This document shows, one piece after another, positions 15,248-23,352 of a DNA stretch of 32,348 nt. Below the pieces are notes generated by a model. It saw nothing but the letters and a program-made list of their open reading frames with translations, had not been told where the DNA came from and made no database searches. This stretch comes from Minisyncoccota bacterium. GTDB taxonomy: Bacteria > Patescibacteriota > Minisyncoccia > Phycocordibacterales > UBA9973. Location of the stretch: contig JAGOPQ010000006.1 of the NCBI GenBank assembly GCA_017991915.1, forward strand, positions 1 through 32,348, read 5' to 3'. Each line of letters opens with the position of its first letter. The first letter of the stretch is position 1. Both the position numbers and the translations under genes were made by a program.

Positions 15248-17539
15248 TTAAACCACAATGTTAATAAGTCTATTTTTGATATAAATTACCTTTCTTACCT
15301 CCTTACCCTCCAAATTTTTTAGAACATTTTCATTCAACATGGCTTGTCTTTTTACTTCAACTTCATCTGTGTCTGTGGGCAATAAAATTTCTGCTCGCAA
15401 TTTTCCATTCACCTGTACTGCTATTTTTACTTCATTATCTACAATTAAATTCGGATCCCATGTTGGCCATTTACTAATGTGAATTGATTTCTTCTCACCC
15501 TGTTCGTGCCACAGCTCTTCTGCCATGTGTGGAGCAAAAGGAGCCAAAAGTTGCAGAAGAATTTTATAGTCATTCTGGTGCACAGCTTCAGCTTTTTCCC
15601 ATTCATTCATGAGCACCATCATCTGTGATATCGCGGTGTTGAATTTATATTCCGCCATATCTTCAGTCATTTTCTTTATCGCTTTATGCAAAGAAGCTGA
15701 ACCCGTATGTTTTTGTGAAGGAGTGACAATTATTTTATCTTGCAACTTCCAAACACGCTCAAGGAATCTACGTACTCCCACTACCCCATTCGGATCCCAA
15801 GGATAATTTGTAGTAACCCCATATGGACCCATAAATGCCAAATACATACGCACAGTATCTGCACCGAGGCGGTCTACTATTTCATCTGGATCTACGACGT
15901 TCCCTTTACTCTTGCTCATTTTGTTTCCATCTGGACCCAAGATAAGCCCACGATTCCGGCGCACCTTATAGGCTTCGTCATTTTTAACCAATCCTAAATC
16001 ATACAAGGCCTTTACCCAAAAGCGTGAATAGAGTAAGTGCATAGTAGTATGTTCCGCACCACCCATATACAAATCTATCGGCATCCAAGCATCTAGGTGT
16101 TTAGGGTCCGCAAATTTCTTTTTATTTTTAGCATCGAGGTAACGATAGAAATACCAAGAAGAATCCACGAAAGTATCCATGGTTTCTACTTCTGGTTTCC
16201 AACCTTTGCCGAAAATTTTCTCAGTTCGTTTTAATAATTCCTTGCTTCTAGCTAGTGGTGCTGTACCGTCAGGTGTATGGTCTACATCTTTTGGTAGTAG
16301 CCATGGTAGGTGTTTATCTGGTATTGGGTACGCCTTACCATCCGGATCATAGACAATAGGAATCGGGCACCCCCAGTAACGCTGGCGACTGATACCCCAG
16401 TCTCGCAAACGATAGGTATTCTTTTTAGTACCATAATCTTCAAACCCAGCTTTTTGATAATTCTCAACAACTGGCAAATTGAAAACTTTTGCAAATTCCG
16501 CATCTCGTTCATCATCAGCCGGAACAGCCATGATAGCTCCTGTGCCATATCCTGCGAGTACATAGTCAGCTATAAATACTGGAATCTCTTTTTTGGTAGC
16601 TGGATTTATGGCGTGAACTCCTTTGAGCTCCACTCCGGTCTTGACCTTGGATTGCTGGCGATCAAGTTCAGATTTCTTTTTTGTGTCAGCAATATATTTT
16701 TCTACTTCACTCCAGTTTGAGATCTGTGATTGAAAACTTTGAACAAGTGGATGCTCGGGCGCAAGCACTATGTATGTGGCGCCGTAAATTGTATCGGGTC
16801 GAGTAGTGAAAACTTTTATTTTATTTTGAGCAACAGAAAAATCAATCTCCGCGCCCTCGCTTCTGCCTATCCAATTTCTTTGTGCAGATTTTATTTCTTC
16901 TGGCCACGCAAGTTTTTCTAAGTCATCCACTAGTCGGTCAGCGTATTTTGAAATTCTTAGCATCCATTGCTCTTGGTTGCGTTGCTCTACTGCCGAACCA
17001 CAACGTTCACACATACCAGCGTCTACTTGTTCATTGGCTAAAATCGTTTTGTCCTTTGGACACCAATTTACTTTGGTTGTCGCGCGGTAAACCAAATCTT
17101 TTTTCAAGAATTGGTTAAACATCCATTGTGTCCATTTGTAATACTCTGGATCACAAGTGATGACTTCCCTTTCCCAATCAAACATACCACCCATAGACTT
17201 GAGCTGGTCACGCATGGCATCCATTTGCTTATAGGTCAAAACCTTTGGATCAGCACCTTTATTTATGGCGGCATTTTCAGCTGGTAAACCAAAAGCATCA
17301 AAGCCCATAGGATAGAGGACATTAAAACCTTGCATGCATTTGTAGCGCGCAAAAATATCCGTCACTCCGAAAGCGTACCAGTGGCCCGCATGGAGGTTAC
17401 CAGAAGGGTAAGAAAACTCTACTAAGGCATAGAAGTTTTCTTTACCTTTGACCTTATCTTTAACTTGATAGATTTTATTTTTATCCCACGCTTTCTGCCA
17501 CTTCTTTTCGATTTTTTTATGGTCGTAATTTTTAATCAT
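15248..17539 (-). CDS. leuS: leucine-tRNA ligase (LeuRS), short form
   Basis: Class I synthetase charging tRNA-Leu. HAGH lies at residues 50-53 and KMSKS near 537. A zinc-type CERCG knuckle follows WCPKDKTILANEQV. The CP1 editing domain carries the threonine-rich TTRPDT and the AVPADDERD motif. It is 763 residues long, about 100 below the usual 860. Part of the loss lies in the editing domain: only 28 residues separate DERD from TYRLRDWG, where I recall nearly 70 in E. coli. It also has aspartate where the canonical VPGHD or VPAHD has histidine. The C-terminal domain ending in VNGKLRAEI and VRKVIYIKNRLINIVV is intact. It starts 19 bases after the gene upstream. Confidence 0.95.
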   Translation of the reverse strand: MIKNYDHKKIEKKWQKAWDKNKIYQVKDKVKGKENFYALVEFSYPSGNLHAGHWYAFGVTDIFARYKCMQGFNVLYPMGFDAFGLPAENAAINKGADPKVLTYKQMDAMRDQLKSMGGMFDWEREVITCDPEYYKWTQWMFNQFLKKDLVYRATTKVNWCPKDKTILANEQVDAGMCERCGSAVEQRNQEQWMLRISKYADRLVDDLEKLAWPEEIKSAQRNWIGRSEGAEIDFSVAQNKIKVFTTRPDTIYGATYIVLAPEHPLVQSFQSQISNWSEVEKYIADTKKKSELDRQQSKVKTGVELKGVHAINPATKKEIPVFIADYVLAGYGTGAIMAVPADDERDAEFAKVFNLPVVENYQKAGFEDYGTKKNTYRLRDWGISRQRYWGCPIPIVYDPDGKAYPIPDKHLPWLLPKDVDHTPDGTAPLARSKELLKRTEKIFGKGWKPEVETMDTFVDSSWYFYRYLDAKNKKKFADPKHLDAWMPIDLYMGGAEHTTMHLLYSRFWVKALYDLGLVKNDEAYKVRRNRGLILGPDGNKMSKSKGNVVDPDEIVDRLGADTVRMYLAFMGPYGVTTNYPWDPNGVVGVRRFLERVWKLQDKIIVTPSQKHTGSASLHKAIKKMTEDMAEYKFNTAISQMMVLMNEWEKAEAVHQNDYKILLQLLAPFAPHMAEELWHEQGEKKSIHISKWPTWDPNLIVDNEVKIAVQVNGKLRAEILLPTDTDEVEVKRQAMLNENVLKNLEGKEVRKVIYIKNRLINIVV

Positions 17540-17558
17540 AAATCTATCCGATTCTATT

Positions 17559-18593
17559 CTATTGCTTTTTGAATGGAGGGTAAATATCTTTATCTATTGT
17601 TCTTTCAAAACAAGTTCTGCCTGCCTGGTGATCCCAAGATTCATTTATACCACCATAGGGTGGGCGAGCTGACATGGCTACATCCTTTTCAGAATAATAA
17701 GGCATTGGAACCATACCTCCACTACTATATTCGCGCCATCCTTGAGGAATAGGCAGGGCAAATGTCGCACATAATTCAAATTTTAAAGCCTTGGCATCTA
17801 TAACCTTATATTCATACTGCTCTCCTTTTTCAAATTCAGGTGGAACTGGTAAAGAAAAACCGTTGGTTGGATCTGATAATTCTGCTAGCTCAGTTGGCAA
17901 TTTTTCCTTTTGTTGCCAAAAGCCTATTACTTGATTTTGAATTCCTTGTATATCACCGAGTCGTCGATCATCCAAGCGAAGCATTCTCTGCTTTGCTGGA
18001 GAACCCATGACGGAGAAACTAAACCAGATCATCAATACCACAATGATTGAAGATTTAATCGCAGACCAAAGTCCGACAGAAAAACCAAATATTTTTTCCT
18101 TAGCCATCAATTGGCAAACATAGTACACGCCGACATAAAGAGCCACAACCAGTGTCACCAAGACTTTCAATATAAATCGAGTAGTGATTTCACCAGACAA
18201 GAAATATTTTACTAAGGTTACTAGGTCTACTATCAAAACAATTGAAGCCAAGAATAGAATGATGTATATCATCCACTTCTTCACCAATTGATCAAAGTTG
18301 CCCATCATGCCCTTTGTAAATTTATTCCAGAAATAAGATACTATCAAGAAAACTGGGAAGAATATCACTAGGGTGGCTAGAGCAGATCTGATACTTTCGT
18401 AATCATAAGTAGAATACCCGTATTGATAATTTGAATTCAAAACATCTGGAAATCTCTTATTAAGGGTGTTAAAAACCAGATTTAGAAATGAAACGACGCT
18501 GGTAATCAAAGAAACCAAGACTCCTAATGATAAAAAGAAGAAACCTATGTTTAATTTTGGGCTATTTTGTTGTAAATTTTGTTGTGTTTCCAT
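17559..18593 (-). CDS. polytopic membrane protein, DUF5671-like, function unknown
   Basis: A 344-residue protein when read from the ATG at 18593. The first ~200 residues hold five or six hydrophobic segments with charged loops. The rest (about 215-344) is a soluble domain with FWQQKEKLPTELAELSDP and a paired-cysteine C-terminus (CATFALP and CFERT), resembling the substrate end of pilin-like or DUF5671-type proteins common in Parcubacteria. A longer reading from 18638 would start inside the divergent gene and add 15 residues before METQQN; I prefer 18593 because an extended -10 (TGATATAAT) ends 7 bases before it. It lies 19 bases upstream of leuS. Confidence 0.75.
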   Translation of the reverse strand: METQQNLQQNSPKLNIGFFFLSLGVLVSLITSVVSFLNLVFNTLNKRFPDVLNSNYQYGYSTYDYESIRSALATLVIFFPVFLIVSYFWNKFTKGMMGNFDQLVKKWMIYIILFLASIVLIVDLVTLVKYFLSGEITTRFILKVLVTLVVALYVGVYYVCQLMAKEKIFGFSVGLWSAIKSSIIVVLMIWFSFSVMGSPAKQRMLRLDDRRLGDIQGIQNQVIGFWQQKEKLPTELAELSDPTNGFSLPVPPEFEKGEQYEYKVIDAKALKFELCATFALPIPQGWREYSSGGMVPMPYYSEKDVAMSARPPYGGINESWDHQAGRTCFERTIDKDIYPPFKKQ

Positions 18594-18600
18594 AGCAGAT

Positions 18601-18609
18601 ATTATATCA
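18601..18609 (-). promoter_or_regulatory. perfect extended -10 element of the DUF5671-like gene
   Basis: On the - strand this is TGATATAAT, ending 7 bases before the ATG at 18593, so the predicted transcript is leaderless. It settles the start codon choice for this gene. Confidence 0.62.
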
Positions 18610-18612
18610 TAA

Positions 18613-18621
18613 TGGTAATAC
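18613..18621 (+). promoter_or_regulatory. possible extended -10 element of the coiled-coil membrane protein gene
   Basis: TGGTAATAC ends 9 bases before the ATG at 18631, giving a leader of only a few bases. It lies back to back with the - strand promoter at 18601-18609. The hexamer is a weaker match, so this is tentative. Confidence 0.35.
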
Positions 18622-18630
18622 AGAATAAAT

Positions 18631-18996
18631 ATGGACAAGAAATTTGAGGAATTTTCTAAAAAACTAACTTACTGGATTGGTTCACCCCAATCCATCATTG
18701 TACATACGCTATTTTTTATAGCTATGTTTTGTTTACGATTCTTTGGGGTTTCCCCTTCTGATGTTCTACTGATTTTGACCACCATTGTCTCCTTGGAAGC
18801 TATCTACCTTTCTATCTTTATCCAAATGACAGTAAATAAACACAGCGAAGAACTAGAAGAAGTATCTGAGGACATTGAAGAAATCTCAGAAGACATCGAA
18901 GAAATCCAAGAAGATGTGGATGAAATTCAGGAAGACGTGGAAGAAATCCAAGAAGAGCACAAGGAGGAACACCAGAAGCTATTCAACAAGCAATAA
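18631..18996 (+). CDS. DUF1003-like membrane protein with heptad-repeat coiled-coil tail
   Basis: A 121-residue protein. Two membrane helices lie at about 20-38 and 44-66; the second contains VSLEAIYLSIFIQM, which resembles DUF1003 (TIVSLEAI-type) membrane proteins. From residue 73 the sequence is an acidic coiled coil, with four back-to-back heptads of the form E-D-(I/V)-(E/D)-E-I-(S/Q) at 80-107. A cytoplasmic, probably oligomeric rod is predicted. The start is close behind a weak extended -10. It is divergent from the DUF5671-like gene and ends 11 bases from the converging methyltransferase gene. Function is unknown. Confidence 0.82.
   Translation: MDKKFEEFSKKLTYWIGSPQSIIVHTLFFIAMFCLRFFGVSPSDVLLILTTIVSLEAIYLSIFIQMTVNKHSEELEEVSEDIEEISEDIEEIQEDVDEIQEDVEEIQEEHKEEHQKLFNKQ
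18868..18951 (+). repeat. four tandem 21-base units encoding heptads
   Basis: Each unit encodes one seven-residue coiled-coil heptad (residues 80-86, 87-93, 94-100 and 101-107). The units differ mainly at synonymous or conservative positions, so they are diverged copies. Unit number may vary between strains. Confidence 0.8.
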
Positions 18997-19007
18997 TCTA
19001 TTAAAAT

Positions 19008-19913
19008 TTATAGAGAGCTCCACACCGCCGTATTGGCTAGTGAAATTATTCGCTCTTTGGATTTTTCTGTCACGCACAATTCCCCTTGAGTGACTACACC
19101 ATGTAGATCTTTAGTAGCTTCAGTGAGTGCATTCCCTAGAGATAATGAAGAAGCATCTATGGCATAAGAAGTCAGGACAACGAAAAGTGGCTTATTGCTT
19201 AGAACTTTGGTTACTTTAGACAATAAATCACCCAGGTCTTCTTCTATTTTCCATGTTTCCCCCTTGGGTCCGCGACCAAACTTGGGTGGATCCATGATCA
19301 CTGCATCATACTTGTTTCCCCTTTTTATTTCGCGCTCTAAAAATTTTATGGCATCTTCGGGAATTATGCGCATTGGCATTTTTTCCATTCCGGAGAGTTC
19401 TTGGTTGTCTTTCACCCAAGTTAGAATTTGCTTGGAAGCGTCGACATGAGTAACATCTGCACCACCACGTAATGCAAACAAACTAGCCACACCTGTGTAA
19501 CCAAATAAGTTTAAAAATTTGATAGGTCTGCCCGCGCTCTTGATCTGCTTTTCAATAAAATCCCAATGCGGAGCCTGTTCGGGGAAAAATGCCAAATGTC
19601 GAAATGGTGTAGGTAAAGCCCAAAAATTCACACCCTCGTAGGACATTTCCCATTTTTTAGGAACTTCTTTATTTAGCTTCCAACCAGCCTTGGCGCCAGT
19701 CTTGGAACTCCAAAATTTACCATCCACCTCTGCCCAATCTTTAAGCGGTAGAGTTTTCTTCCAAACCGCACCTTCATATGGTCGCACAAAAGTGTACTTT
19801 CCAAATCGCTCAAGCTTTTCACCCTCTCCAGTATCCAAGAGTTCATATCCTGTCTGCGCAGGCAGGTCGTGCCAATTACCGGATGAGAAAATTTTTATTT
19901 CAGTGTTTTTCAT
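19008..19913 (-). CDS. SAM-dependent methyltransferase, RlmI/RlmK-like
   Basis: A 301-residue class I methyltransferase. Residues 1-105 form an N-terminal RNA-interacting region; the Rossmann domain follows. Motif I is LNLFGYTGVAS (134-144), motif II the acidic D158 in THVDAS, and motif IV DPPKFGRG (208-215), which matches the DPPxF signature of the RlmI/RlmK group acting on 23S rRNA. The target base cannot be assigned. It overlaps the ychF stop by one base (TAATG), so the two are translationally linked, consistent with a translation-related job. It lacks the PUA domain of E. coli RlmI. Confidence 0.85.
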   Translation of the reverse strand: MKNTEIKIFSSGNWHDLPAQTGYELLDTGEGEKLERFGKYTFVRPYEGAVWKKTLPLKDWAEVDGKFWSSKTGAKAGWKLNKEVPKKWEMSYEGVNFWALPTPFRHLAFFPEQAPHWDFIEKQIKSAGRPIKFLNLFGYTGVASLFALRGGADVTHVDASKQILTWVKDNQELSGMEKMPMRIIPEDAIKFLEREIKRGNKYDAVIMDPPKFGRGPKGETWKIEEDLGDLLSKVTKVLSNKPLFVVLTSYAIDASSLSLGNALTEATKDLHGVVTQGELCVTEKSKERIISLANTAVWSSL

Positions 19914-20902
19914 TATATTAAAAACTCAATTACATCTCCGTCCATTACTATATAATCTTTACCTTCAGTACGTAGCCACCCTTTTTCACGAGCTTTAGAA
20001 TAACTACCCGCTTCCATGAGCTCTACGTAGGACACGACTTCGGCACGAATGAATTTATCTTTGAAGTCTGTGTGAATAGCCATACCAGCCACAGGTGCAG
20101 TACTGCCGATCTTTATAGTCCAAGCCCGAGTTTCATCTTCACCTGTGGTCAGAAAAGTTTCCAGACTCAAGAGTTTGTAACAGGATTTAATCAGATCATC
20201 AAGTCCTTTTTCAAAAACTGTATCTATTTTTACTGACGCCCCAGGCACAGCAAACTCTACATTCTCATTTGCTTCTGAAGTATTCAGTACGTACAGCATC
20301 GGCTTTAGAGTGAGTAAGTTTAAAGATTTGATTTTAAATTTCTCATCCTCGCTTAGATTAATAGACGTAGCTACCTTGCCTTCCTCTAAAACTTTCTCCA
20401 ATTTTTTTAAAATTATTTCTTCGGCAATGGCTTCTTTGTCCCCCTTTTTTACATCACGAACTATAGTAGTCAGTCTCTTGGCCACGACTTCCATATCTGA
20501 AAGGACTAGCTCTAGATTTATGACTCCAATGTCTTGCAAGGGATCAATTTTGTTCGCCACGTGAATAACAGAAGGGTCTTCAAAGACCCGTACCACGTGA
20601 GCAATAGCATCTACTTCACGAATGTTAGAAAGGAATTTGTTCCCCAAACCTTCACCCTTGGAAGCACCAGCCACAAGCCCAGCAATATCTACGAACTCTA
20701 TCACCGCTGGGATAGATTTTTTAGATTTAGAAAGTTCAGTAAGTTTTTGCACTCGCTCGTCCGGCACAGGCACGATGCCCACTGATGGATCAATGGTACA
20801 AAAAGGGTAATTTTCTGCAGGCACAGATTTTTTCGTCAACGCATTAAAAAGCGTGGACTTCCCGACATTTGGCAAACCGACAATTCCTATAGATAAAGAC
20901 AT
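19913..20902 (-). CDS. ychF: ribosome-binding ATPase YchF (OLA1 family)
   Basis: A 329-residue member of the Obg-related family that binds ribosomes and prefers ATP. The P-loop GLPNVGKST is at 9-17, and the G3 motif is DIAG in VEFVDIAGLVAG. The G4-equivalent NTSE fits the NxxE pattern that distinguishes YchF from true GTPases. The C-terminal TGS domain is seen as TRAWTIKIGS through YIVMDGDVIEF. It is about 35 residues shorter than usual: only about 22 residues link NTSE and the GLDDLI motif, so the helical segment there is trimmed. An extended -10 (TGTTATATT) ends 6 bases before the ATG. Confidence 0.95.
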   Translation of the reverse strand: MSLSIGIVGLPNVGKSTLFNALTKKSVPAENYPFCTIDPSVGIVPVPDERVQKLTELSKSKKSIPAVIEFVDIAGLVAGASKGEGLGNKFLSNIREVDAIAHVVRVFEDPSVIHVANKIDPLQDIGVINLELVLSDMEVVAKRLTTIVRDVKKGDKEAIAEEIILKKLEKVLEEGKVATSINLSEDEKFKIKSLNLLTLKPMLYVLNTSEANENVEFAVPGASVKIDTVFEKGLDDLIKSCYKLLSLETFLTTGEDETRAWTIKIGSTAPVAGMAIHTDFKDKFIRAEVVSYVELMEAGSYSKAREKGWLRTEGKDYIVMDGDVIEFLI

Positions 20903-20908
20903 GGGAGA

Positions 20909-20917
20909 AATATAACA
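20909..20917 (-). promoter_or_regulatory. extended -10 element of ychF, probably leaderless
   Basis: On the - strand this is TGTTATATT, ending 6 bases before the ychF ATG with TCTCCC between. It lies between ychF and the envelope gene run, so ychF can be transcribed independently. Confidence 0.55.
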
Positions 20918-20926
20918 AAAATACTG

Positions 20927-21145
20927 CTATTGCGCCAATTTTTTCAGCTCGGCTTCGTACTTTTTCATCACCACCATGGATGCTGTGGCCTGATCAGAAC
21001 CAGTCTTTATCCTATGCTGTATTTCTTCGGCAATAGTTTTAAAAAGCTCAGGATTCTTTTCCATCATAAGTAGCACACTATCTATCTGAGATTCTGGCAC
21101 TCCTTGTTTCTTCAACATTTGTTTCAGTAAAAAATTTTTTATCAT
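20927..21145 (-). CDS. small helical cytoplasmic protein, function unknown
   Basis: A 72-residue soluble protein, predicted all-helical, with a leucine/methionine- and lysine-rich first third and an ESQIDSVLLMMEKNPELF helix pattern in the middle. No signal peptide or membrane segment is seen. I do not recognise the family beyond a resemblance to short helical proteins in other Parcubacteria. The start lies 6 bases after the stop of the membrane-tethered solute-binding protein, so it is the last gene of that transcript and may act with its cytoplasmic coiled coil; this is context only. Confidence 0.65.
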   Translation of the reverse strand: MIKNFLLKQMLKKQGVPESQIDSVLLMMEKNPELFKTIAEEIQHRIKTGSDQATASMVVMKKYEAELKKLAQ

Positions 21146-21151
21146 AAAATA

Positions 21152-22231
21152 TTATTCTCCTAGGGTTTTTAATTTTTCTTTTAATTTTTCTTCTTCCAGC
21201 TTTACCTGCTCCAATTCTCTGGTTAACTCTTGACTCTCTCCTTCTAATTCTGTAAATTCTTCCTTTAAGTCTTTTACGTTGTGTACCTTTTCAAAATACC
21301 TGTCGCGGTGAGATTTCTTGGTTAGCAATAATACTATTATCGTCAATATTCCTACACCAAACAATCCATATATAGTCACCGTACCTAAATTATTCTTTAA
21401 TATAGACCATATTGAGGAATCCTGAGATTGCACTTCTCCAGGTAAAGCAATCCACTTATCTACCAATATTCCCCTATCGTTTACACCTATTTGAGACAAT
21501 CCTTTTTCCAATATAGATTGCAGAATGGCTTTATTCTTAGTTAAAGCAAAAGATGGTTTGTAGTCCAACCCAGTATTTCCGACAATTTTTACACTACTTA
21601 GTACTTGCTTGGATAAATAATATGACAGGGAGGCCACGTCCATAATCGCAGCATCCACTTCACCGAGGACTACTTGCTGTAGTCCCACTTCATCATCCGT
21701 AACGCCATCTCGCACTACGCGAGGATAATTTTTACTCACATACTTCTCAACAGCAGAACCATCAACCATTGCCACTCGCTTACCATTAAAATCATTCAGG
21801 GTGAGTCCATTTCTTTTATCTGCGTCTTTACGCACCACGATGACCACAGGCACTGTGGCGTAGGATTCAGTGAAAATCAAATTGTCTTCAGTGGTGACAT
21901 CTGGAGTAAAGAAAGCCACATCACCCTTACCACTTTGGATTTCAGTACTTATTTGAGCGCGAGATCTTGGAGTTAAATATTGAATCTTTGCTCCAATCTT
22001 CTCCGCAACCAATTCAATATAATCTATGGAAAGGCCCTGAATATTCCCTGAAGGATTTTGATATGAATATGGTGGATTGTTTTGCTCAGGATAAACTACG
22101 ATTGTGTTGTTTCTTTCTTTCAGCCACAAAGTTTCCTCTGGAGTCAGCAGGTCTCTAGTCTGCGCAAAAACATGCAAAGAAGCCAGCATGGAAAGTGAGA
22201 ATAATAATGTTGCTAGGGTTATTTTTTTCAT
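21152..22231 (-). CDS. membrane-tethered solute-binding (Venus-flytrap) receptor-like protein
   Basis: A 359-residue protein with a signal peptide (1-23), an SBP_bac_3 type domain (about 42-262), one membrane helix (284-304) and a cytoplasmic coiled coil (315-358) rich in E, K and L. The binding domain shows NNPPYSYQNPSGNIQGLSIDYIELVAEKIG, the DVAFFTPDVTTEDNLIF stretch and a C-terminal ILVDKWIA, all typical of amino-acid-binding proteins and of the periplasmic domains of BvgS-type sensors. No kinase, cyclase or chemotaxis domain follows, and no ABC importer genes are nearby. It overlaps the upstream cohesin gene by ATGA. It may be a receptor that signals through its coiled coil, or a subunit of a multi-protein sensor. 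Confidence 0.85.
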   Translation of the reverse strand: MKKITLATLLFSLSMLASLHVFAQTRDLLTPEETLWLKERNNTIVVYPEQNNPPYSYQNPSGNIQGLSIDYIELVAEKIGAKIQYLTPRSRAQISTEIQSGKGDVAFFTPDVTTEDNLIFTESYATVPVVIVVRKDADKRNGLTLNDFNGKRVAMVDGSAVEKYVSKNYPRVVRDGVTDDEVGLQQVVLGEVDAAIMDVASLSYYLSKQVLSSVKIVGNTGLDYKPSFALTKNKAILQSILEKGLSQIGVNDRGILVDKWIALPGEVQSQDSSIWSILKNNLGTVTIYGLFGVGILTIIVLLLTKKSHRDRYFEKVHNVKDLKEEFTELEGESQELTRELEQVKLEEEKLKEKLKTLGE

Positions 22232-23352
22232 TGCGGTTTATCTGGAGTTACTATGTTATCAATAGTTTTATCCATCATTTTATCTTGACGTTCCAGCTGA
22301 TGACCAGACAACTCAATTTGTTCTTCTTCCAATCCAAGCTTTTTCTTCAACACCCGCATTCTCTTCCATGAATACCAAGGGATAAAATATATTATAACAC
22401 CGAGTCCAACCACAGGAATCAATAGCCCCAATACGTTTATTATGACCACTAGGGCCTTCACTATCTTACTATCACTCACCAACAATTGGACACCTAGTCC
22501 TGGCTTCTCTACATTAGCATCTGGGTCCACCAAAAATGGAGTAGCATTATAAACTCCAGCCACTAGGTTGGTAGCACTGGTGTATTGGAATCCACCTTCA
22601 GCATCATTTTTTACCAGAACTTCATCTAGCCTTTTCTTTTTAGATTGGAGTATTTCCAAGAATTTTTCACCCACGGATTTAAAGGATACGTCTTTAAAAA
22701 CAATTTTTGTTAGAGCATTTGGTTCTCCTTTTCCTTTTAGGTAGGCATTACTTTTCGGATCCACTGCTGGTGAATATTCGGTGATGACGGGCAATGCTGC
22801 CAATTTACTACCAGGCAAGGCAGCTATAGTTTGATATTGAGAAAATGATTGCCCTGGAATTATACTTAGTTTGGCAGAGCCAAGTGTAGCTAAAATATTT
22901 GTACCCCGTCCATCGTTAGCCAATATTGCCCCTTCACTAAAGTTCAGTATCGCATTACCGGTGTTCTGTGCTTCAAAAGTAACCCGAAACACCAAACCAT
23001 TGTCTCCCTGAAACCCTGGATTCAATATAATACCCTCGAAGTTAATTTTATTTCTGCCTATCTTGGGATCTTGTGTCCATAAATTGATGATACTTCGTTC
23101 TTTGGATATAGAAACAACTTTAATCAGATTTTCTGGAAATGATAGTACACCCGAGATGGCATTAATAGATTGCAGGTTCGACTGAGTTTTTACATCTAAG
23201 ACAAAACGCTCACCCACTTCTACTCTTGAAGGTGGCGTGCTGAGATATATATTTTGATTAGCACCACCAGAAAACTGTGCACCCACTTGGTGCACACCGA
23301 GAAAAACTACAAACATTAGACAAAAAATCTGAAGATATCGGGAAAATCTCAT
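22228..23352 (-). CDS. membrane-anchored cohesin-domain protein 1
   Basis: A 374-residue protein with a signal peptide (1-25), a cohesin-like beta-sandwich (about 33-165), a second extracytoplasmic domain (about 190-290), a membrane helix (299-325) and a basic then acidic cytoplasmic tail. The cohesin call rests on the pattern YLSTPPSRVEVGERFVLDV, then SGVLSFPENLIKVV, the INFEGIIL strand and the closing GTNILATLGSAKLSI. Cohesins bind dockerins, and a dockerin protein is encoded two genes upstream. It overlaps both neighbours by four bases (ATGA), which couples translation of the pair of cohesins and the receptor-like protein. Cohesin domains also occur in proteins that bind other partners. 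Confidence 0.83.
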   Translation of the reverse strand: MRFSRYLQIFCLMFVVFLGVHQVGAQFSGGANQNIYLSTPPSRVEVGERFVLDVKTQSNLQSINAISGVLSFPENLIKVVSISKERSIINLWTQDPKIGRNKINFEGIILNPGFQGDNGLVFRVTFEAQNTGNAILNFSEGAILANDGRGTNILATLGSAKLSIIPGQSFSQYQTIAALPGSKLAALPVITEYSPAVDPKSNAYLKGKGEPNALTKIVFKDVSFKSVGEKFLEILQSKKKRLDEVLVKNDAEGGFQYTSATNLVAGVYNATPFLVDPDANVEKPGLGVQLLVSDSKIVKALVVIINVLGLLIPVVGLGVIIYFIPWYSWKRMRVLKKKLGLEEEQIELSGHQLERQDKMMDKTIDNIVTPDKPQ

